A stretch of 23,978 nucleotides of DNA, taken from contig DLGL01000123.1 of assembly GCA_002482685.1 (NCBI GenBank), positions 1 through 23,978 on the forward strand, read 5' to 3'. Each line of letters begins with the position of its first letter. The stretch's first letter is position 1. The notes below the pieces were generated by a model. That model did no database searches, was not told the origin of the DNA, and saw only the letters and a list, made by a program, of their open reading frames with translations. Both the position numbers and the translations under genes were made by a program. This DNA comes from Bacteriovoracaceae bacterium UBA7695 (lineage in GTDB: Bacteria; Bdellovibrionota; Bacteriovoracia; Bacteriovoracales; Bacteriovoracaceae). Shown in pieces: positions 16,459-23,402 of the stretch.

Positions 16459-16479
16459 TTTTTTCTCCTGGAAAAATTT

Positions 16480-17052
16480 TTAGTATTTGATCGCTAATTT
16501 CCCCATGATCCTTCCAATGGCATAAGGAACCGTGTAATCTCGGCTTTTGGAATATGTGACCGCATGCTTAAAGCCTAACTTATGCAACCATTCATGCATC
16601 ATATTGCTAGAGACACCGGAAGCAGTATATTTATTGAAAAACTTAGTATTCATATTTATGACCTTACTATTGGTCATTGTATAACCTACGGTGGACGATG
16701 CTTCGTAATAAAGTTTTACTATGAGGTCCATGGCATTATTCTTTCTAGGTTGTAGGGTCTCAGCGCCATGTAGAATCTTTTGATAGATCTGAGCATTGGT
16801 AAGGCCACCATTATCAACAAACGTTTTTTTGCCGTTATACGTATGATTGAGGACGGCCGTGCGAAAAGCTTCAGACGCAATAACATCTTTTATTTTGTTT
16901 TCAGCACTTTGAATTTTAGCTTCTTGAGAACTGGTGGTTCCGACAGTGGAAACATTAGTGACAAAAGTCATGGCCTGGGTCGGAACGGCGGCAAGAGCAG
17001 ACACGGAGTGAATCCATATGAGTATTGCTACAGAAAGAAGAGATTTAGTCAT
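16480..17052 (-). CDS. Small secreted metzincin-like zinc metalloprotease
   Basis: Exported protein of 190 residues. The signal peptide is cleaved near ...SALA (about residue 21). The sequence HEWLHKLGFKH (153-163) fits the metzincin zinc motif HExxHxxGxxH exactly, with ligands H153, H157, H163 and catalytic E154. M183 (GRIMG), 20 residues on, could be the Met-turn. There are no Cys, hence no cysteine-switch and no disulphides, and no obvious pro-domain beyond ~70 residues before the catalytic part. It is shorter than most metzincins, close to a minimal catalytic domain. An AAGGA lies ten bases before the ATG. The substrate is unknown; if the host is a predatory bacterium, prey protein digestion is a possible role (inference). 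Confidence 0.75.
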   Translation of the reverse strand: MTKSLLSVAILIWIHSVSALAAVPTQAMTFVTNVSTVGTTSSQEAKIQSAENKIKDVIASEAFRTAVLNHTYNGKKTFVDNGGLTNAQIYQKILHGAETLQPRKNNAMDLIVKLYYEASSTVGYTMTNSKVINMNTKFFNKYTASGVSSNMMHEWLHKLGFKHAVTYSKSRDYTVPYAIGRIMGKLAIKY

Positions 17053-17259
17053 GAATAAACCATCCTTAGTTTTTTTGCTAGGTCCACATCCATGTGAATC
17101 TAAAGATTTTCTTAAGAGATTACCTATCTTTCGCTACGAATGGATGACTTGCAACTGACTAAGATTCTTTTAAACGTTTTATCCAAAATATTATTAACTT
17201 AGATGTTGTAATGGATTTGATAGCTCCAGCAAAAAATAGTTTCAATTATTCTGAGGAGA

Positions 17260-19065
17260 CTATACCTGCTCGTTTTGGCCAACCGGAATCTCAACATAAG
17301 ACTGAGAACTTTCATCCCCCAGAACTTGAGCGAGTTGGGCCAGAGATTGATTCGAGATGCTGATAAACTGCTTATCATCTTTACGGACTTTCAGTTGCTC
17401 TTTGAGCATAAGTTCATCATGCCGCTTAAATTTATCTACCAGCTTCACTACCCTTTGCGCTTCGTAGCCCATATCGAGTAGAAGATCCCCTACAAAGTGG
17501 GCACTTGAATCGAAGGTTTCACGCTTAATTGCCTGAACCCCCAGGTCCATAAGATCAAAAGCGTGCCCTCGATTCCGCGCACGGGCAAAAATTTTAATAT
17601 GAGGAAAGTGATGTAACACCATTTCAGCAGTCTTTAAACTGGCTTCCATATCATCGATGGCCAGAACGAGGTACTTGGCCTTTGTTATGCCGGCAGATTC
17701 CAGTATATCTGAGCGGGAAGCATCTCCATAGTAGACCTTAGTAGAAAATTTTCGAAGGAGATCGATTTGATCTGAATCGTGATCGACTGCTACAAAAGGA
17801 ATCCCCTGAGAGTTGAGTACTCTTCCAAAGATTTGACCGAATCGTCCGTATCCCGCGACGATGATATGTGGTGACTCATCCTTTATAGAATCATACGTAG
17901 GCTCAACGACAGGACCTTTCATAAACTGAGAGAACTTAACCATGAATAAGCTGAGCAAAGGATTCAGCGCCATTGAAATGGTGACGACTGCGGTAAGAAT
18001 ATTCAGGATTTCTCCACCGACCATCCGTCCTTGTGCCACAATTCCAAAAATGACAAAAGCAAACTCTCCCCCTTGGGCGATGGTTAAGGCCATCTGCTTT
18101 GCATTTTCATGGTTGAGTTTCCCGACTCGACCTACGCCATAAATTACAGATAGCTTTATGAAAAGATACAGAAATGAAAGTCCGAAGATGAGGATAGGCT
18201 GTGCGACAATTAAATCCAAGCGCACGCCCATTCCTACAGCAATAAAGAAAAGTCCCATGAGTAAACTTTTAAATGGATCCAAATTAGCTTCAAGCTCATG
18301 CCTGTACTCAGAGTCAGCTAAGAGCATTCCAGCAATAAATGTTCCTAGCGCAGCTGAAAGACCAAATTTGATCATCACAGTGGCAACTCCCAGGACTATG
18401 AATAAAGTTGTTGCTGTAAAAATTTCTTTGGCCCTGGTAGCAGCAACCATTTTAAACAAACGTCGGATCAGGAAACGGTTTACAAGAAATGCCCCAATGA
18501 CAAAAGCAGGGATGAAAACCGCCAGGGAGATAAGATTGGTCTGTTCACCTGAATTACTACTTAAAACAGGGATAATCGCGAGTGCAGGTATAGCAAAGAG
18601 ATCTTGCATTAATAAAACAGAAAAGCTTGCCTGGCCAAATTCTGTTTTAAACTGGTTTTTTTCAGTGAGAGTTTGCAAAGCAAAAGCAGTTGAAGATAGC
18701 GAGAGTCCAAATCCCACAACAACAGCAGAAGCGAGACTCAAATTAAAATACAGACCGATTGTCATGAAGATGAGTGTCGTTAAAATTATCTGAGATCCCC
18801 CCAGACCAGCAAGGCTCTTTTTCATCGTCCAGAGTTTTTTTGGCTGAATTTCAAGTCCAATTATAAACAGAAGAATAACCACACCCAGTTCTGCAAAATG
18901 CAATACACTCTCACCATCGGAAATAAACTTAAGTCCATAAGGACCTACTAAAACGCCAGCGATGAGATAACCTATGACGGATCCAAAGCCTAGGCGATGA
19001 AATATGGGAACGAGAAGTACAGAGGAGCCAATAAAGACCAAGGCTTGATCAATTGAGTTAGTCAC
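17260..19065 (-). CDS. KefB/KefC-type monovalent cation:proton antiporter (CPA2) with RCK domain
   Basis: Inner-membrane K+ (or Na+)/H+ antiporter of 601 residues, the length of E. coli KefB. Residues 1-385 form the CPA2 membrane domain with about 12 segments, the GLEIQP block (70-75), LSSTAFALQ (123-131) and the Q154-D155 pair of KefC-type carriers. A cytoplasmic RCK/TrkA-N domain follows, with nucleotide-binding GYGRFGQ (405-411) and D428/D430. The C-terminal tail is charged. E. coli Kef is gated by glutathione adducts; whether this protein is cannot be told from motifs alone. The start codon is GTG, since no ATG fits and MTNSIDQAL is a good N-terminus, with a weak site (TGGAT) upstream. 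It is the last gene of the five-gene unit beginning with msrB. Confidence 0.92.
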   Translation of the reverse strand: MTNSIDQALVFIGSSVLLVPIFHRLGFGSVIGYLIAGVLVGPYGLKFISDGESVLHFAELGVVILLFIIGLEIQPKKLWTMKKSLAGLGGSQIILTTLIFMTIGLYFNLSLASAVVVGFGLSLSSTAFALQTLTEKNQFKTEFGQASFSVLLMQDLFAIPALAIIPVLSSNSGEQTNLISLAVFIPAFVIGAFLVNRFLIRRLFKMVAATRAKEIFTATTLFIVLGVATVMIKFGLSAALGTFIAGMLLADSEYRHELEANLDPFKSLLMGLFFIAVGMGVRLDLIVAQPILIFGLSFLYLFIKLSVIYGVGRVGKLNHENAKQMALTIAQGGEFAFVIFGIVAQGRMVGGEILNILTAVVTISMALNPLLSLFMVKFSQFMKGPVVEPTYDSIKDESPHIIVAGYGRFGQIFGRVLNSQGIPFVAVDHDSDQIDLLRKFSTKVYYGDASRSDILESAGITKAKYLVLAIDDMEASLKTAEMVLHHFPHIKIFARARNRGHAFDLMDLGVQAIKRETFDSSAHFVGDLLLDMGYEAQRVVKLVDKFKRHDELMLKEQLKVRKDDKQFISISNQSLAQLAQVLGDESSQSYVEIPVGQNEQV

Positions 19066-19107
19066 GCGTATCCAGGGTTATGTTTTTTATAATTATAGCT
19101 ACAAAAC

Positions 19108-19581
19108 CTATGAAGAGAAAAGAGCGATCCATTCAAAGATGACCCGGATCAGCCAAACAGTAATGGCTATAGAGCTGATGAAGAGACCTAGCACAGTCAG
19201 TGCGAAAAGGCCTAAGACCAAACGGGACTGATTCGTTGCCCCTTTCGGATTGAGGGTGTGGCTTTCGAGAAGCGCAATATTCTTATTATTGGCCTTCCAG
19301 AAAAAATCAAAAACATTTCCAGCGAAGGGAATCATTTCTATTACGTTTTCAATAAGTAAGTTAAGACCCATTCGAACAAGCACAGCAGGGGAGCACCCCA
19401 TTGAGCCGGCCTGAATCATAATGTAGAGGGATATGGCCGATCCGATGAAGTCCCCTACAAAAGGGATTAGACCAATAATGCCGTCTAGACCGAAACGAAT
19501 ACCAAATGGTCCGATGAACTTTGAATCCATCATGACACTTATGCTTCTTAGATGCTTAATTTTAGGGTGCTCTTCTCTCAT
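19108..19581 (-). CDS. DUF4112 membrane protein
   Basis: A 157-residue protein of the DUF4112 family (function unknown). The N-terminal block MDSKF--P-G-RFGLDG-IGLIPFVGD (about 18-44) and the second block IPFAGNVFDFFWKANNKN-ALLE are the family signature. There are three to four hydrophobic segments, two in the DUF core and one strong one at about 122-145. It lies 24 bases after ndh and 42 bases before the antiporter gene on the same strand, within one unit. A role next to NADH oxidation or ion transport is suggested by position only. Confidence 0.88.
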   Translation of the reverse strand: MREEHPKIKHLRSISVMMDSKFIGPFGIRFGLDGIIGLIPFVGDFIGSAISLYIMIQAGSMGCSPAVLVRMGLNLLIENVIEMIPFAGNVFDFFWKANNKNIALLESHTLNPKGATNQSRLVLGLFALTVLGLFISSIAITVWLIRVIFEWIALFSS

Positions 19582-19605
19582 GAGAAAAGTATACGCAAGA
19601 TATTA

Positions 19606-20868
19606 TCAGGTATCAAGTTTCCATCCGCGGGTAGTGATGAGCCTGGATCCTCTTTTTGAAAAAGCATAACTCCAAACCCACAAGGCCATAACAGAAGCCC
19701 TATTTTTGAATCCAACGAGGTAGAAGATATGGACAAATAACCAGGCCATCCATGCAATAAAACCACCAATCTTAATTTCTTTAAATTCCATGATAGCGCG
19801 GTTTTTTCCGATGGTGGCCATCTGACCTTTATCTACATAGTGAAATATCTCTCTTGGTCTGTGAAGAAGATCTGATTGAATAGTGTTGCCGATAAATTTT
19901 CCCGCCTGGATGGCAACGGGAGCAAGGCCCGGAAGAAATTTCCCAGGAGCATATTCAAAAGCGGCCATATCCCCTGCTATGAAAACTTCCGGATAATTTT
20001 TGAGCGTAAGATCTGTGTTCACAATGATTCGCCCCAGGCGGTCCATCTCCTGAGGGGGATTTAACTCGAGCTTAGTTGCCTGCACACCTGCAGCCCACAT
20101 CACACAACGGCTTGGAAGAAACTCCTCGCCAACTTGCACACCTTGCTCATTTATATTCATGACCCGGGTGTTTACTCTTATCTCCACGCCTAATTCTTTT
20201 AGATCGCTGGCCGCTCTTTGTGAAAGTTCACTCGCAAATGGGGCAAGAATTTTTGGACCCGCCTCAACTAAAATGACTCTTGCTTTTGACGGATCAATTC
20301 GTGAAAAGTCTTTTATGAGTACTGTGCGGCTAATATCTGCAATAGCTCCGGCAAGCTCAACCCCAGTAGGTCCCCCACCCACTATAACAAAGGTCATAAG
20401 GGCAATGAGTTTCTCAGGATCTGTTTCATTTTCTGCAAGTTCAAAAACGGAAAGTATTCTGCGGCGTATCTCGGTGGCCTGTTCAAGAGTTTTTAGACCG
20501 GGGGCGTGTTCCTCCCATTCGGGATGAGCGAAGTAAGAGTGCTGAGTTCCACAGGCGATAATAAGATAATCATAGGAGAGCTCTCCATGGGACGAGAGGA
20601 TTTTTCTTTCACCTAAATTAACACTTTGAACTTCGCTCCAATGGACAGAGACTTTTTCACCAGTATTGAATTGAGAACGGATGGGAACAGCAATGTCTGC
20701 CGGATTCAATCCAGCAGTTGCGACTTGATAAAGAAGGGGTTGAAACAAATGGTGATTTTTTTTATCTACCAAAATTACATTTAAGCTAGGATTTCTGGAC
20801 AAGGTTTTGGCAGCATTAAGTCCTGCGAATCCTCCGCCAATGATAACGATATTTTTTTTTGAGTTCAT
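19606..20868 (-). CDS. ndh: Type-2 NADH:quinone oxidoreductase (NDH-2)
   Basis: FAD-dependent, non-proton-pumping NADH dehydrogenase that feeds electrons to quinone at the inner face of the membrane. It has 420 residues from the chosen ATG 20868, whose first base is shared with the stop of the upstream gene (TAATG). A longer in-frame start would add 21 residues before the FAD fold and lie inside that gene. FAD-binding GGGFAG is at 11-16, NADH-binding GGGPTGVELAG at 164-174, AAGVQA at 259-264, the second FAD contact GD at 299-300 and QAG at 321-323. The hydrophobic C-terminal region (about 365-400) is the membrane-attachment part typical of NDH-2. Translational coupling to the acetyltransferase gene upstream is unusual. 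Confidence 0.94.
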   Translation of the reverse strand: MNSKKNIVIIGGGFAGLNAAKTLSRNPSLNVILVDKKNHHLFQPLLYQVATAGLNPADIAVPIRSQFNTGEKVSVHWSEVQSVNLGERKILSSHGELSYDYLIIACGTQHSYFAHPEWEEHAPGLKTLEQATEIRRRILSVFELAENETDPEKLIALMTFVIVGGGPTGVELAGAIADISRTVLIKDFSRIDPSKARVILVEAGPKILAPFASELSQRAASDLKELGVEIRVNTRVMNINEQGVQVGEEFLPSRCVMWAAGVQATKLELNPPQEMDRLGRIIVNTDLTLKNYPEVFIAGDMAAFEYAPGKFLPGLAPVAIQAGKFIGNTIQSDLLHRPREIFHYVDKGQMATIGKNRAIMEFKEIKIGGFIAWMAWLFVHIFYLVGFKNRASVMALWVWSYAFSKRGSRLITTRGWKLDT

Positions 20869-21434
20869 TAAACTTCTTTCAGAAAAAGAATCCCTGGACA
20901 TGTACAGGGAGGTGTTTTGCATACGGGACAAAGAAGAGCATCTGTCACACTTGATACGACAAAAAAGTTTTCGATTTCCTTCACCACCCGAAATCCCAAC
21001 TTTTTAAAAACTCTTGCAGAGTTATTGGACTGCCCACTTACCCAAGAGATCCCCACCAGAAGGTTGCAGCCTTGATCTTTGAGCCACTGCTCTCTCTTGA
21101 GGGATAGTTTAAGACCTAATCCCTGACCTTGAAAATCCTCCCGAACGCTCATGGTACAAAATGATCCAACCCTAGATCGTTTCATCAATGCCGTGGCGTC
21201 ATCTCCAAAAGGAGCATAATAATCAAAAGTATCATTCTCCAGAACTTTGGCACCAGCAACGGCAATTACTTCATTGTTACCATCGAAATATGCAAATAGG
21301 CTCCCTGTGGGACTATTTACCAGTTGTTTTAAATAGTCCAGACTCGATACATTCACCCCTTGCGTCCGTTCAAGAAGGTTAAGGCATGCGGGCAAGAATT
21401 CCATGTCTTCGGAAGATAAATTTTTAAGTTTCAT
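20868..21434 (-). CDS. GNAT-family acetyltransferase with a C-terminal Cys4 tail
   Basis: Acyl-CoA-dependent N-acetyltransferase of 188 residues. Motif A is VRED-x-QGQGLG (97-107), with the acetyl-CoA loop at 102-107. Motif B follows with SNNSARVFKKLGF (136-148). After the GNAT fold comes a compact tail with C169, C172, C177 and C179 (C-x2-C-x4-C-x-C), which looks like a small zinc-binding knuckle. The substrate is unknown. The gene starts 14 bases after msrB with only GGG directly before the ATG as a possible ribosome binding site, and its stop overlaps the ndh start. The strict coupling to ndh suggests a linked function, but no known GNAT partner of NDH-2 comes to mind. Confidence 0.85.
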   Translation of the reverse strand: MKLKNLSSEDMEFLPACLNLLERTQGVNVSSLDYLKQLVNSPTGSLFAYFDGNNEVIAVAGAKVLENDTFDYYAPFGDDATALMKRSRVGSFCTMSVREDFQGQGLGLKLSLKREQWLKDQGCNLLVGISWVSGQSNNSARVFKKLGFRVVKEIENFFVVSSVTDALLCPVCKTPPCTCPGILFLKEV

Positions 21435-21448
21435 CCCAAAAGAGTATA

Positions 21449-21955
21449 TTACTTGTGGCTAGTTGCTCCATTAAAAAGTGGCAGGAACTGGCCATAGCCT
21501 CGCTTTTCCAGCTCTTCCAGAGGAATAAATTTAAGGGCCGATGAATTGATGCAGAAACGTTTCCCACCCTTATCCTGAGGCCCATCATCGAAGACATGAC
21601 CGAGATGACTATCCCCGTTTTTACTTCTCACTTCAGTTCTTGGCAGACCGAGATTAAAATCCAATTTAGTTGATAAGTTCTTATCGTTAATACCTTTAGT
21701 AAAACTTGGCCATCCTGTTCCTGAATCGTATTTATCTAAAGAACTGAAAAGGGCTTCACCAGTTACAACATCTACATAAATTCCTGGCTTTTTGTTGTCC
21801 CAATACTCATTTTTAAAAGGGGGCTCAGTTCCCTCTTCCTGGGTTACCTTATATTGCATTGGTGTCAGCGTTTTTTTTAGCTCTTCTTTGGTACGGGCAC
21901 TCACAGCAGGTGCCGCAAGAAAAATTGAAAAACAAAATGTTATAAATTTATTCAT
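21449..21955 (-). CDS. msrB: Exported peptide-methionine (R)-S-oxide reductase
   Basis: Methionine-R-sulfoxide reductase that repairs oxidised proteins, here probably in the periplasm: the 168-residue product begins with a signal peptide cleaved after ...AVSA (residue 20). The family core is present with LFSS-x-DKYDSGTGWPSF (69-85), HLGHVFDDGP (117-126) and RFCINS with catalytic C135. The two CxxC zinc pairs of many MsrBs are absent, and the usual Cys before GWPSF is Thr80, so this is a zinc-free one-Cys type that must be recycled by another thiol. It is the first gene of the five-gene unit, with AGAGG four bases before the ATG. Confidence 0.94.
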   Translation of the reverse strand: MNKFITFCFSIFLAAPAVSARTKEELKKTLTPMQYKVTQEEGTEPPFKNEYWDNKKPGIYVDVVTGEALFSSLDKYDSGTGWPSFTKGINDKNLSTKLDFNLGLPRTEVRSKNGDSHLGHVFDDGPQDKGGKRFCINSSALKFIPLEELEKRGYGQFLPLFNGATSHK

Positions 21956-21971
21956 ATATCCTCTTTGTCCT

Positions 21972-21977
21972 ATTATA
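21972..21977 (-). promoter_or_regulatory. Predicted -10 of the msrB operon promoter
   Basis: On the minus strand these bases read TATAAT, a perfect -10, 16 bases before the msrB start codon. A poor -35 (TAACTT, 21995-22000) lies 17 bases further up. The transcript would begin near 21965, with the AGAGG site almost at its 5' end. The intergenic region 21956-22134 serves both this promoter and that of the rightward genes. Confidence 0.5.
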
Positions 21978-22011
21978 CGACGCTTGATGCAGAAAAGTTA
22001 CGGCCAAAGGG

Positions 22012-22027
22012 AGAAGTTAATACTTCT
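22012..22027. promoter_or_regulatory. Inverted repeat in the msrB divergent region
   Basis: AGAAGT, four bases, ACTTCT form a perfect six-base-pair inverted repeat just upstream of the msrB -35 region. It could be an operator for a dimeric regulator or a chance hairpin. It lies about 110 bases before the rightward gene. Confidence 0.3.
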
Positions 22028-22134
22028 ACTTAGATAGGCGACTTAACCACTTCGGAGAAATTCATTTCAACTAAAGTTTATCTCCAGAGCAGACTTTGTT
22101 TCAATACTAAATGAAGTAACATAGGAGGTTACCT

Positions 22135-22398
22135 ATGACCCGTTTATTATTTATCTTTTCAATCATGACACTTCTGGTGGCCTTTACTAAAAATCAAATG
22201 GAAGTGTCTCAGGGTTCAGCGAAAATTCATAAAAACAGTGATGTAAAAATGGGCAATGATGCCACTGGGTCAGGTACAGATATCAGTGACTATGACATTC
22301 AGGCCGAAGAAGATCGCCGCGAAGAGATGAATGAAAATCAAGAGTCACCGGACGCTGAGGACGGTAAGGAAGATATCAACGGTCAGCCAACTAACTAG
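22135..22398 (+). CDS. Small acidic exported protein of unknown function
   Basis: An 87-residue product with a hydrophobic N-terminus (residues 3-18) that acts as a signal peptide or anchor, followed by a strongly acidic tail rich in Asp, Glu, Asn and Gln and with no Cys. The mature part is probably disordered. A very strong ribosome binding site (AGGAGGT) lies six bases before the ATG, which supports real expression. No family is recognised. It is eight bases upstream of the nucleotidyltransferase gene and probably in the same transcript. Confidence 0.7.
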   Translation: MTRLLFIFSIMTLLVAFTKNQMEVSQGSAKIHKNSDVKMGNDATGSGTDISDYDIQAEEDRREEMNENQESPDAEDGKEDINGQPTN

Positions 22399-22406
22399 GA
22401 ACAATT

Positions 22407-23402
22407 ATGGCCTACAAACAAAAAGTCCCTCTATCCCGTGAGCAGGAGATCTATCAGAAAGAAAGAGACTTTCATGATCATAACCTCACACACCTGCCGG
22501 ATATTGTGACGACTCTCTTTGCAGCAATTGAAACGATAGAAGACAATCAGATTCCCTATGCTTTGATTGGTGGGATCGCTGTGAAAGAATTGGGAAGACC
22601 ACGCGTAACCCATGATATCGATATTTTTGTCCGACCTGATGATGCTGATAACATTCTTGAAATCCTCAAGGCCAAAGGATTTGAAATCGAAAGAAGAGAT
22701 CCTTTCTGGCTATACAAGGCCTGGAAGGGCGATGTACTGGTAGATGTTATTTTTCGTTCTTGTGGTGATATTTATTTTGAAGAAGAAGTTCGCGCTCATG
22801 TCAGACGAATCCCTTATTATGGAAAATTTGTCAATGCGATTAGTCCTGAGGATTTTATCGTCATCAAATCAGCCGCTCACCAGGAAGATAACCCTCATCA
22901 CTGGCACGATGCCCTTGCTGTCCTGACTCAGGGAAATCTCGACTGGGATTATCTTATAAAGCGGGCCAGGCTTTCACCCCGAAGAGTTCTCTCCCTCATG
23001 ATATATGCCCAATCTAACGACATAGCCGTACCGACAGACATGATACAAAAACTTTACAAGGCCGTCTTTGAACACCCTCATTACATGCCAGAGCAACTGA
23101 CTCACCCCTATCGTCAAAAACCAAAAGTTGCAGAATTTGCTGATATAGAAGAACGTGAGCCGACTCTTTATACCAAGGGGAGAATTATGGAGGCTTTGGC
23201 CTCAGATGAGAGGATTGCCGAGCATGATATAAAAGTTCTGGTGAGCGAAACTGTCATCGTTGTGAAAGGTGAAGTGTTTACCTATGAACAAAAAAATGCA
23301 GTTAATGAAGTCATTCAGAGACTGCAACCCGAAATGGAATTAAAAAATCAGGTATACGTAAGAACACTCATGCCCCCTGAAGGAAGTGAGGCCATCTCAT
23401 GA
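22407..23402 (+). CDS. Nucleotidyltransferase-fold protein fused to a C-terminal BON domain
   Basis: A 331-residue protein with no signal peptide. Residues about 45-175 are a pol-beta-type nucleotidyltransferase fold: GG at 55-56 (ALIGGIAV), the metal pair D70-x-D72 (HDIDIFV) and third Asp D113 (VLVDVIF), the pattern of the AbiEii / minimal nucleotidyltransferase group. A His-rich stretch (AAHQEDNPHHWHD, 156-168) and a helical segment follow. Residues about 255-320 look like a BON domain (I-V-V-x-G-V pattern, then KNAVNEVI), which usually binds membranes or peptidoglycan and is normally extracytoplasmic. AGGA lies a few bases before the ATG. Its stop overlaps the phosphoesterase start (ATGA). 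The target is unknown: NMP transfer to protein, RNA or a small molecule is possible. Confidence 0.8.
   Translation: MAYKQKVPLSREQEIYQKERDFHDHNLTHLPDIVTTLFAAIETIEDNQIPYALIGGIAVKELGRPRVTHDIDIFVRPDDADNILEILKAKGFEIERRDPFWLYKAWKGDVLVDVIFRSCGDIYFEEEVRAHVRRIPYYGKFVNAISPEDFIVIKSAAHQEDNPHHWHDALAVLTQGNLDWDYLIKRARLSPRRVLSLMIYAQSNDIAVPTDMIQKLYKAVFEHPHYMPEQLTHPYRQKPKVAEFADIEEREPTLYTKGRIMEALASDERIAEHDIKVLVSETVIVVKGEVFTYEQKNAVNEVIQRLQPEMELKNQVYVRTLMPPEGSEAIS

Noticed and set aside
17053..17259. The 207-base gap between the antiporter and protease genes as a small RNA or riboswitch
   Set aside because: Only a short CACAT-N2-ATGTG palindrome near 17084-17095 is visible; no strong stems, T-run or promoter pair that I could defend.
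18158..18793. A 211-codon open frame on the + strand opposite the antiporter gene
   Set aside because: It is fully antisense to a well-supported membrane protein, has low-complexity basic composition (mirror of hydrophobic codons) and no family resemblance or ribosome binding site.
20159..20527. A 122-codon open frame opposite ndh
   Set aside because: Antisense to conserved NDH-2 motifs; Ser/Pro-rich mirror composition; no sign of its own translation signals.
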